DNA from: Stentor coeruleus
Taxonomy: Eukaryota; Ciliophora; Heterotrichea; Heterotrichida; Stentoridae
Length of the DNA: 53,514 nucleotides
NCBI GenBank assembly: GCA_001970955.1
Contig: MPUH01000452.1
Location: 1-53,514, forward strand
Direction: 5' to 3'
Part shown: piece after piece, positions 39,912 through 47,923 of the stretch
Layout of the letters: every line of letters begins with the position of its first letter
Position numbering within the stretch: the first letter of the stretch is position 1
The notes under the pieces: model-generated
Database searches by the model: none
Seen by the model: only the letters and a program-made list of their open reading frames with translations
Told to the model about the DNA's origin: nothing
Position numbers and translations under genes: made by a program

Positions 39912-41054
39912 TCAGCAAGTATATTGAAACATACATTTTTGCAAGGTTTTTCTAAGAAAATATGAGGATTCATAAGCTCGAATTTGAACATTCTCCAATT
40001 GATACAACATAGATGGGTGTGCATGGGTATTTTTCATACAATAAGTAATAAAAAATAAGCTTATTAGTAATATTAAGCATAGAGAAATGAATAAAAGGTC
40101 TGAATCAGTTATAAAGTAAAAAATACAAAGGATGGAACCCCCAAAGCACATAAATTGACAGAATTTTTGTATGTTTTTTTTATCACAGCCACAGATATGC
40201 TCTTTGTAATGCCAGAGGGTATAAGTGAAAATGTAAAAGATTAGACCAGAAAAGATGATAGATAAAGATTTGGAATTGGAGGTAATAAGAAGGAAAATAA
40301 AAGGTAGGAGGAAGAAAGTTGGTAGGAGGATTGTTTGAGCTTTTGTATAGAGGACCTTGCTGATTATTGAAATTATTAACCCTGTAGCCTGTATAGAAAT
40401 TACACTAAATGCTGCGTATAGTATGTATATATAAACTGGAGAATGAGAATAAGATGTGGCTATGTGAGATGGGACTATAGCGAATATTATTGCTTGGGAT
40501 ATTGATAAAAAAAAGAAACCTAGAAAAACAACGACAAGGCCTAGTTTGTGTGGAGGGTATTGCGTGTATATATCAAGTGGTAGTTTGTTTTTAATTATAA
40601 GCAGTTCTTTGTATGACTTCCTTCGATTTTTAATCCAATATTGAATAAAAATAGGCATAGCAGATAAAGAGATTAATATAGTATACCCTATAAACTCCCA
40701 GTCATAATATCCACACAATACTCCAATAGCACATCCTAAAATAGACCCACTATGAAACGTGTAATTAGGTTTATATAGGAATGGCCCAACACTAAATCCA
40801 AAGCACAACATAGATAAAATAAAAGCACAATGGCTTATAAGTTCAGATGAAGCATAAGTTACTAAGAGTAAAATATTAGAAGTTACACCAATAATATTAC
40901 TTAGTAATTTGCATCTAGGGTTAAAAGTCCCTATAAAAAATAAAGCCCATCCTAAATAGTACCACATATCTTCCCCTCGTTCATTACCTTTTATCATCCA
41001 AAGAGCTGGAACTTTCATCATAAATACAATACCTTCTATAAGCTCAAATTGCAT
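39912..41054 (-). CDS. Multi-pass membrane protein, unknown
   Basis: 380 aa with about ten to twelve hydrophobic segments over nearly the whole length, so an integral membrane protein. A hydrophilic loop at about residues 140-165 (KNRRKSYKELLIIKNKLP) separates two halves of similar hydrophobic pattern, reminiscent of an MFS-type fold, but no MFS signature can be pointed out. The end is cytosolic-looking with two Cys (CMFQYTC), possible lipidation sites. It ends in TGA. Substrate unknown. Confidence 0.75.
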   Translation of the reverse strand: MQFELIEGIVFMMKVPALWMIKGNERGEDMWYYLGWALFFIGTFNPRCKLLSNIIGVTSNILLLVTYASSELISHCAFILSMLCFGFSVGPFLYKPNYTFHSGSILGCAIGVLCGYYDWEFIGYTILISLSAMPIFIQYWIKNRRKSYKELLIIKNKLPLDIYTQYPPHKLGLVVVFLGFFFLSISQAIIFAIVPSHIATSYSHSPVYIYILYAAFSVISIQATGLIISIISKVLYTKAQTILLPTFFLLPFIFLLITSNSKSLSIIFSGLIFYIFTYTLWHYKEHICGCDKKNIQKFCQFMCFGGSILCIFYFITDSDLLFISLCLILLISLFFITYCMKNTHAHPSMLYQLENVQIRAYESSYFLRKTLQKCMFQYTC

Positions 41055-41194
41055 TTATTAATAAATAATCATATCTGAACATTAAAAATCGTCAAATTTT
41101 TCTTTATGAAATATGTTATTATTTCCTCAAAGCAATTATCTAAAACACTTATTTGATATGAGCAGGTAAAAGTTTCTAATAAAATTGGTTAAAA

Positions 41195-42210
41195 ATGTCT
41201 CTTGTGATTAAAGTCCTTGATAGAAGACTAAAAAAATTCCACAACTCCCAAGAAAAAACAGTTTCCCAATCAAGTAACACTTATTTAGTCCTAAAAAAAA
41301 TCAAACTTGACCCTATTCAAGTCACACCTATGAAAGCAATAAAAAAATCGATTTCCGTTTATAAAAAAGAAACTAAAGAACTATACCCTTTGCATTATTC
41401 TGCTGATCAGGTATCTTTTAAAAGCAAAAAGTTTATAAAAGCTAAGAAATCCCGACATATAATAAAAGCAATAATAAAACAAAACCCTATTCCTATTAGA
41501 GATTTAAAAAATATAGCTGATAAAGTTAAAGAAAGACATATAGACAAAACATTAATTTCAGCAATAATATCATGGAAGCATAAGCTCCGTCAAGGGATAA
41601 TAAGTATTTGTAATAAAAGAAAAAAAATTATAAACATAGCGATTTGTATACAAAAGAACTGGAAAATGAAAAAACAAAGGAAAAAATTCCTATCATTTAA
41701 AAATTCCTATCATTTAAAAATAAGGTCATAACAATACAAAGGTATTGGAAATACACATGGAGTAATGTTAAAAGATATAAGAAAATAAAGTTCCTTGCTA
41801 AGAAAGTTAAAAGTTATGCAAAATTAAGATATAAAACCAAATCAAAAGCTGCGATTGCTATACAAAAATACTATAGAAGATATAGAATCAGGAAGATTTA
41901 CAAAGACAAAATTGAAAGAAATTATAAGAAAACTATGCATGAGAAGTTGTTAAGAAGGCAAAATGAGATGGTAAAAAGTAGGAATATGAAAAAAATAGCA
42001 GTAAAAGTTATTGAAAGGTAAGGCCCAATTAGAGAATGGATGAAGTATCTTGAAAAAGAAAAGCTAAGAAATTTAAGGAAGCATTTGTGGAGTATTCCTT
42101 ATGAATGCAGGCTGTTGTATTTAAAGTTTAAGCAGGTTAAAAAAGATGCGGACTTACTTCAAGCGGATTTAGAGAAAATGATAGCTTCAAATGCTTTAGT
42201 TGATTTGTAA
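41195..42210 (+). CDS. IQ-motif protein, frame broken by 17-nt duplication
   Basis: The frame opens at 41195 and stops at 41731. Just before, 17 nt are exactly repeated (41684-41700 and 41701-41717). Counting the repeat once, the frame runs on through a 15-nt intron (42018-42032) to the TAA at 42208. The protein would be about 327 aa. Three IQ-like motifs, which bind calmodulin or related EF-hand proteins, then line up: IAICIQKNWKMKKQ, VITIQRYWKYTWSNVKR and AIAIQKYYRRYRIRK. The second IQ exists only if the repeat is counted once, which argues for an assembly or sequencing duplication. A 17-nt GT-AG segment (41725-41741) could also restore frame but destroys that IQ. Confidence 0.75.
41684..41717. 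repeat. 17-nt tandem duplication inside a gene
   Basis: AAATTCCTATCATTTAA occurs twice in a row. Seventeen is not a multiple of three, so the second copy shifts the reading frame of the IQ gene. Confidence 0.9.
42018..42032 (+). other. 15-nt intron, IQ-motif gene
   Basis: GTAAGGCCCAATTAG, begins within an AGA codon (AG|A) and contains an in-frame TAA. Removal joins KVIER to EWMKYLEKEK. Confidence 0.9.
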
Positions 42211-42518
42211 TGTAAATGTTTCAAGATTTTTAAATATAAACAGAAAGGTGTTAGGATTTCTTATTATAAGTAGTATATAATTAAATCAAATAACTTTTTC
42301 CTGTATATTTTAAAACTCATATCTTTTAACACTTATAAAATACTCAAATCATATAACCTTTCATTTTCAATCTAAAACCTATACCATGCCAATTAATCTT
42401 TATAAATCCTCATTCATCTTATTATAAACCCTTAATCTACACTAAAAAACATAAAATTTCCAAACTTCACTCTTATTATTTTTTATAAAACAATCAACTT
42501 AAATAAAATTATCTCATA
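42211..42518. other. Convergent spacer
   Basis: About 310 nt between two gene ends. Short G-containing left part, then C-rich. No gene. Confidence 0.55.
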
Positions 42519-43184
42519 TTAAAATACAAAACAAGACTCACAAGCAACACTTTTTGGTTCATCAAAAGATATATTAACCGAGTTCATAGGGTTATAGTAT
42601 TTTTCTAGATCTTTTTCAAGTCTTTTTAAAATTTTGCTCCTAGCATCTTTACTTTTAATTCCAACAATTTCTTCAAGATACTTAGAATTCAAAGGTCTAC
42701 TTGAAGCCATGACAAAAACTAAGCTTTCATAATTATCGAATCCTGATTGTATGAATAATGTGTAAAAGGACCCAAGTCCTAGATTTTCAAGCCAGTCAAT
42801 AAGAGAATTATAAGCTAAATTTCTCGTGGCGTTGTTTGCAAGTAAGCAGCACTGTAAAAAACCCCCAGTTTCAACGTTTTTTTTGAGTTTTAGTTTCGGT
42901 ACTATCCCCGCGTCTTGTTCAAGCTTTAAAATAATCCTCAGTCTGTGTCCGGGCTTGGTAATCCCTGAGTCTTTTAAATCATCATCGGTTATTGGCAAAG
43001 GCCCCAACATTTGATTTACCATGGTTTTCACATCGTCATACCCGGCCTCACACATCAATTCATAGACTTCTTCTAAACCTATTTCTTTAAGCCAGTTGAA
43101 AATTGGCTTGATATGATAACTTGGCTTGACTTTTTGCATTTTTTCCACACCGAAAGTGTCAAATAATCCATCGTCTTCTTCCAT
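42519..43184 (-). CDS. Double SAM-domain protein with CaaX-like end
   Basis: 221 aa. Two sterile alpha motifs: about residues 25-93 (IFNWLKEIGLEEVYELM, then GHRLRIILKLEQ) and about 126-193 (LIDWLENLGLGSFYTLF, then DARSKILKRLEK). They are about 30 residues apart. SAM pairs usually build oligomeric scaffolds. The last four residues, CFVF, form a CaaX box that could be prenylated, and a second Cys (ACESC) just before could be palmitoylated, so the protein may be tethered to a membrane. The start is the ATG at 43184-43182. Order of SAM domains is clear; the membrane link is inference. Confidence 0.85.
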   Translation of the reverse strand: MEEDDGLFDTFGVEKMQKVKPSYHIKPIFNWLKEIGLEEVYELMCEAGYDDVKTMVNQMLGPLPITDDDLKDSGITKPGHRLRIILKLEQDAGIVPKLKLKKNVETGGFLQCCLLANNATRNLAYNSLIDWLENLGLGSFYTLFIQSGFDNYESLVFVMASSRPLNSKYLEEIVGIKSKDARSKILKRLEKDLEKYYNPMNSVNISFDEPKSVACESCFVF

Positions 43185-43594
43185 ATTACTTATAAACTGA
43201 GAATATTTGATTTTTTTTATACTTAGCCTGTACTAATCAAAATAAGCTAATTTATTTCTGGTTTACTTATATGTGAAAGCAGAAATTTTATATTTACTAT
43301 TATTATTTATAATAGTATTATATGAGCCTATATCAAGATATAAATTATCATATTTATATACACATCAATAATATTGAATTCTCAATAATAGTAAAAGTAT
43401 CATAAAGAAAAAAGTATTTCAATTCTAGATGATAAATGTATTTTATTTTGTATGTTACAAACTACTCAAAAACCTACAACCGATAATCTCAAAAAAAATC
43501 AAATAAATTTCTCCATAATCTTTAAACCTTATACAAAAATCATCCAATCATATAAACCAAACTCTTCAATAAAAAATAATTACATCATAAACAC
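43185..43594. other. Spacer, no gene
   Basis: About 410 nt between two - strand genes. The last 150 nt are C-rich and G-poor. Confidence 0.55.
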
Positions 43595-44401
43595 TTAACT
43601 ACTAACTTCCAAAATCTGATCAAACATATCTTCATTATAATTTTTTGTAGCAATAGCATTAACAGTCTTTTGTGCTTCAACTTCCTGACTTTCAATCTCT
43701 CTCATTTGTATCTCTTTCATCTTCAAATCATTCATCATACTCATAGCAGATGTCATACTTTCCCACATATTCTCAGCAGCAGGGATAACAGGGAAATTAA
43801 AATTCCATTTCAAATCAAACCTTGGTAAACACATTTCATTAATATCATTAACCATCTTATTCTGCTTAAAAAGTATTTGCGCATATTCTTTGTCAACATT
43901 AATAAAAACATTAGTCACATAGTCATTATCATGGAATTTCTCATTAAAATTACTAGGCAAATAAGTTTTTAAAGCATCTCTATTAATAAAAATCTGAGAC
44001 AAAGGTTTAAGCTCAGTAAAAAACACAAGGTCAAGGTTAAGGTTTTTAGTAAGCAAAACTGATTTATTTCCTTCAATGATATCATTAAGAAAATCTTGGG
44101 TTAAATAAGCATCATTAGGAAAGTAAAAGTTCCCAGTTTCTCTTAAGAATTTGAACTTGCTGACTAGTGTTGCAGGTCTTTTAAGGAATTCAAGAACTGT
44201 GATTTGCTCTTTGTTATATAAAGTGTTATACAATGTACAGTTTAAGAATTCACCAAGATTATTGATTTCAGTTGGGACCCATTGCCAACTGTTTGCTTCA
44301 GGTTTATCAAGACCTCTTAAGACCTCGTATCTGATCAAACCTTGAAATTCTTCTCTGAGCTTTTCTATAAGCGATGCTAAAAGACCTTGTTCATCTGACA
44401 T
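43595..44401 (-). CDS. Unknown cytosolic protein
   Basis: 268 aa, not recognised. Mixed alpha/beta composition with frequent aromatic residues, no membrane segment or signal peptide. Notable segments are WQWVPTEINNLGEFL near residue 38 and a Met-rich helix at about 215-245 (MWESMTSAMSMMNDLKMKEI) that may form a short coiled coil. Base composition is like neighbouring genes. It is flanked by spacers of the usual skewed type, supporting a real transcription unit. Confidence 0.72.
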   Translation of the reverse strand: MSDEQGLLASLIEKLREEFQGLIRYEVLRGLDKPEANSWQWVPTEINNLGEFLNCTLYNTLYNKEQITVLEFLKRPATLVSKFKFLRETGNFYFPNDAYLTQDFLNDIIEGNKSVLLTKNLNLDLVFFTELKPLSQIFINRDALKTYLPSNFNEKFHDNDYVTNVFINVDKEYAQILFKQNKMVNDINEMCLPRFDLKWNFNFPVIPAAENMWESMTSAMSMMNDLKMKEIQMREIESQEVEAQKTVNAIATKNYNEDMFDQILEVSS

Positions 44402-44911
44402 GGGGATTTATAAAAGGGGGACTTTATCATAATTATTATTAAATTATTCGGCATATATGGCAAAGACCACGGAACAGAAAAAAAATATCACACTACATAT
44501 TTTCGAATTTTTATGGAAAAAAAAAACAAAATGAGAACTGGATAAATTTTTATTTGAATATTATTACTAGGTTTAATAATTAGCCTATTTTGATTAAAAA
44601 TTTTTAAAATCAGTTCACTTTTATGATATCTTCAAAAATATAAAAGATTAACTTGAAATTGTATTTTGTTGATAAACTTTTGCTTACGATTTACTCCACC
44701 ATAATTGGCTAAAATTTTAGTTTTCTAAAGCTATTGATATTATAAATATATTATTCTATATATGATTATTAATTAATACAAAAAAACATATAAATAAGTA
44801 CTTTTTAAGTAATTAACATGCAATATTATCAACCTTAAATACTTTTTTTTTATTCCAACATAAATTCCTCAATCTAAACCTATATTTTCCCAATAAGCCT
44901 AATATAAAAAA
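44402..44911. other. Head-to-head spacer
   Basis: About 510 nt between divergent genes. Begins G-rich (GGGGATTTATAAAAGGGGG) and ends C-rich. No gene. Confidence 0.6.
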
Positions 44912-45826
44912 ATGTTGTCTAAGTTCAAGTGGTTTATAGCAGGAGCCGCAGCAACATTAAGTGTAGGTATTTACTTCCTAACCCAAGAAGTTGCAGTTCC
45001 TGTTGAGCCACCAACTACAAAAATCTCAAAACAAAAAGCAGTTCTCTTACTAAAAGAAATGAAAAAAAACATGATTCCACTTCTCGTAACCTTATCAACC
45101 TACATATCAAGTATAAAAGAGCAATTAGGTTCTAGAATTACCGATAACCAGCTTCGTGAACTTATCAGCACAAAAAGTCGTATTCCTCATCAGATTAAAG
45201 TAGCAGAAAATTTATTATTTCAAAAATACTCTATATCAGAAAATGACTTTAAAACAGCATGTCAAATAGATTTTATAACAGATTCTGATATTCAAAATCA
45301 ACTTGCCGAATTAAAATATATAGTAGATCAAGCTTTTTTAGGTATACCTCCAATAACTTATATAAAAGTACCAGAATTTATGACATTAGATATAATTTTA
45401 CAGATAACATCTGAGCTTTATGAAATAACAATTTTTATTACTAATAAAAAACTTGAAGATTTAAAGGGACAAGGGATAAATTTTGATGTAGGTTCGCAAG
45501 AATATTTACAAATGACTGATGATCTTGATAGGGAAACTAATTTTTATAAAGAAAAATTGTATGAAAGGTATAAATTGAATAAATTAGATGAAGCACCGAA
45601 GTTGATTTTACATGCTGCGATGCAGAAATATAAGGAAAATGAAATGTTTATAAGAAAACTAGCTGAGATTGAAGCTATGTTTCAGGCTGCAATGAATATG
45701 ATTACTGCTGGACAGTATCCTTTAGAAGAGTCAGAGAAACTTAGGAAGAAGTTTGAGGATGGGCCGATTATACAGAAACAAGATAACTTTAAAGGAACTG
45801 TTGAAAAAGAGTTTGTTTCAACGTAA
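44912..45826 (+). CDS. Membrane-anchored helical protein, unknown
   Basis: 304 aa, family not recognised. One hydrophobic segment at about residues 6-24 (KWFIAGAAATLSVGIYFLT) without a cleavage-like site is probably a signal anchor; it is followed by a proline-rich hinge (VPVEPPTT) and an all-helical, charged body. The C-terminal part (YKENEMFIRKLAEIEAMFQAA) is likely coiled. An organelle outer-membrane tether with a cytosolic body would fit this layout, but nothing in the sequence proves location. Confidence 0.72.
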   Translation: MLSKFKWFIAGAAATLSVGIYFLTQEVAVPVEPPTTKISKQKAVLLLKEMKKNMIPLLVTLSTYISSIKEQLGSRITDNQLRELISTKSRIPHQIKVAENLLFQKYSISENDFKTACQIDFITDSDIQNQLAELKYIVDQAFLGIPPITYIKVPEFMTLDIILQITSELYEITIFITNKKLEDLKGQGINFDVGSQEYLQMTDDLDRETNFYKEKLYERYKLNKLDEAPKLILHAAMQKYKENEMFIRKLAEIEAMFQAAMNMITAGQYPLEESEKLRKKFEDGPIIQKQDNFKGTVEKEFVST

Positions 45827-46471
45827 TAATTGAGAGTTTTATTTAAATTCTTAGAAAGTAATGGTTTTTTTCATATATTTTTAGTATAAAAAAATATGAA
45901 GGATTCTAGGGTTTATTGTCAGAATATGAAGAGTTTAGAGAAATAAAACATAATAAAATAATATAATTTCTTCAGAATTTTTTTCTTCCTAACATGAAAT
46001 TAGATTTACCTCCCTAAGCTTTTTCAATATATCAATATTGCTTATATCTTCATAAAAATGCTGAATTTTAAATTTGAATTGGTTTTTATGTTAAAAATAT
46101 GACATAGATTGAATTAGCATTAAAATAAATTACTAGGTTGTTAAAAGTATTTATTATCAAAAAATTCATCCTCAAACAATTTTCATCAAAACAACAAAAT
46201 TAATATCCTCCTCAAATATAAAAACCTCTNATGAATTGGTTTTTATGTTAAAAATATGACATAGATTGAATTAGCACTAAAATAAATTACTAGGTTGTTA
46301 AAAGTATTTATTATCAAAAAACTCATCCTCAAACAATTTTCATCAAAACAACAAAATTAATATCCTCCTCAAATATAAAAACCTCTAAAAACGCAATCAT
46401 ATTCTTATTATGTATAAATGGGATCTAACTGTTCAAACTTAAAAACGCAATCATATTCTTATTATGTATAA
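45827..46471. other. Spacer containing duplicated sequence and an N
   Basis: About 645 nt before the MORN gene. It is dominated by two duplications listed separately. If both are artefacts, the true spacer is over 200 nt shorter. No gene. Confidence 0.6.
46075..46386. repeat. 155-nt near-exact duplication around an N
   Basis: Copies 46075-46229 and 46232-46386 differ at only two positions (T at 46120 and 46165 in the first copy, C at 46277 and 46322 in the second). They are separated by the N at 46230 and one A. Two allelic contig ends joined without merging fit best. Confidence 0.92.
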
Positions 46472-46493
46472 ATGGGATCTAACTGTTCAAACT
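46386..46493. repeat. 54-nt tandem duplication spanning the MORN start codon
   Basis: 46386-46439 and 46440-46493 are identical. The first copy carries an ATGGGATCTAAC start that reads only 17 codons before a stop; the second is the true start at 46472. The upstream mini-frame is probably an artefact of the duplication. Confidence 0.92.
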
Positions 46494-47473
46494 GTACATG
46501 CAACCAAAAAGAATCAGAGCTCAACATAGAAATTGAGTTTTCAAACAACGAAGTAATTAAAAATCTAAGTCAATCTGATGACCAGCTCCACATTTCTATA
46601 GATGAAAATTCTCAAGCCGCAGTAAAAATCCAATCCTTATGGCGAGGATTCAAATCTCGAAAAAACTGTAAAAGCCTTCGAAAAAGTCATAATTTATCTA
46701 ATATAATAACAACAGTCCCTCAAGATTCTCCAAAAAGGTCTCTCATAATAGAAATTCCTCGAGAAAAACGTCCAGCTTTTAAATTAGCTAACGGGGGGAT
46801 TTATACAGGTGAATGGAAAATCATGCAAAGAGATGGTTATGGAAGACAAGTATGGCCTGATGGAGCATCATATGAAGGTTATTGGATAAATAATAAAGCT
46901 GATGGAAGAGGTAAATTTGTTCATATAGATGGAGATGTATATGAAGGGAATTGGAAAGAAGATAAAGCTAATGGTTTAGGAGTCTATGTTCAATGTAACA
47001 ATTCATCATACGAAGGAGATTGGGTTAATGATTTACAAGAAGGTTTCGGTATAGAACAAGGTGCAGATAAAAGTGTCTATACAGGTTTTTACAAATCTGG
47101 TAAAAAACATGGTTATGGGAAATATATTTGGGCTGATCAATCAACATATACCGGCTATTGGAACACAAATCGTATAAACGGTAAAGGAACATACAAATGG
47201 CCAGATGGGAGGATGTTTTCCGGAGACTGGAAAGATGGGAAAATGCATGGTAAAGGAGTCTATATATGGAAAGATGGAAGAAAATACGAAGGTGAATACT
47301 TTGATGATAAAAAACATGGTATCGGGACATACACCTGGGCTGATGGGAAAGTTTATACCGGATATTGGAAATATGGTAAACAACATGGAATTGGGACAAT
47401 TATATATACTGATAAAACATCTAGAGAAGGAGAATGGGCTGATGGTAAAAGAATTAATTGGCTAGAAGAATAA
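46472..47473 (+). CDS. MORN-repeat protein with IQ motif, N-myristoylated
   Basis: 333 aa. The N-terminus MGSNCSNCTC fits the N-myristoylation rule (Gly2, Ser6) with nearby Cys for palmitoylation, so the protein likely sits on a membrane. An IQ motif follows at about 48-66 (AAVKIQSLWRGFKSRK). From about residue 107 to the end there are nine complete 23-residue MORN repeats and a partial tenth, each of the type Y-x-G-x-W ... G-x-G. MORN arrays bind lipids or act as scaffolds, as in junctophilins and alveolate membrane skeletons. Together they suggest a membrane-linked scaffold that may respond to calmodulin-type proteins. Stop lies 4 nt from that of SmD3. Confidence 0.9.
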   Translation: MGSNCSNCTCNQKESELNIEIEFSNNEVIKNLSQSDDQLHISIDENSQAAVKIQSLWRGFKSRKNCKSLRKSHNLSNIITTVPQDSPKRSLIIEIPREKRPAFKLANGGIYTGEWKIMQRDGYGRQVWPDGASYEGYWINNKADGRGKFVHIDGDVYEGNWKEDKANGLGVYVQCNNSSYEGDWVNDLQEGFGIEQGADKSVYTGFYKSGKKHGYGKYIWADQSTYTGYWNTNRINGKGTYKWPDGRMFSGDWKDGKMHGKGVYIWKDGRKYEGEYFDDKKHGIGTYTWADGKVYTGYWKYGKQHGIGTIIYTDKTSREGEWADGKRINWLEE

Positions 47474-47477
47474 TAAA

Positions 47478-47867
47478 TTAGAATCTTAACTCATTTTTAA
47501 GTGGCATCATCATTGGTTTAATTCTTTGAGTTGCTGTAAGTAAACCTAATCTTCCTCTTAAACCTCTATTACGAGTTATGGCTACACCTTTACCTGTTGC
47601 TGTTTGTTTAATCCTTTTGAACATTGGAGCATTTTTGAACATGTCTGGGACGATGACAAATCTGATTTGACCACCTCTTATATAAACTTGTTCAAGGACT
47701 GAAACATTACCATCTTTTGATGTTACGGTAACAGTTTCTAAACGACAGTTCATTGTATCTTCAGCATCAACTAGGTAACCCCGGTAAACTTCTCCGGTTT
47801 TTAGTTCGATTGTGATCACGTGGTTTTCAGCTTCGTGTAGAAGCTTGATTGGCACACCGATACTCAT
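47478..47867 (-). CDS. SNRPD3: Small nuclear ribonucleoprotein SmD3
   Basis: 129 aa. A core spliceosomal Sm protein, one of the seven that ring the U1, U2, U4 and U5 snRNAs. The sequence opens [16 protein letters not shown] as in other SmD3 proteins. The Sm1 motif covers about residues 6-55 ([17 protein letters not shown]). Sm2 covers about 60-80 ([18 protein letters not shown]), with the Ile-Arg-Gly signature. The C-terminal RG dipeptides of animal SmD3 are mostly replaced by a shorter basic tail. Relevant here because this genome uses 15-nt introns, the smallest that a spliceosome is known to handle. Confidence 0.97.
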   Translation of the reverse strand: MSIGVPIKLLHEAENHVITIELKTGEVYRGYLVDAEDTMNCRLETVTVTSKDGNVSVLEQVYIRGGQIRFVIVPDMFKNAPMFKRIKQTATGKGVAITRNRGLRGRLGLLTATQRIKPMMMPLKNELRF

Positions 47868-47923
47868 ATTTTATTTACACACAAAAAAGAAAATCTTAAT
47901 TTTTATCCTATTACATAGTAAAA

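Noticed and set aside
41725..41741. 17-nt GT-AG intron in the IQ gene
   Set aside because: All other introns are 15 or 16 nt, and this solution removes the core of an IQ motif that the duplication hypothesis completes.
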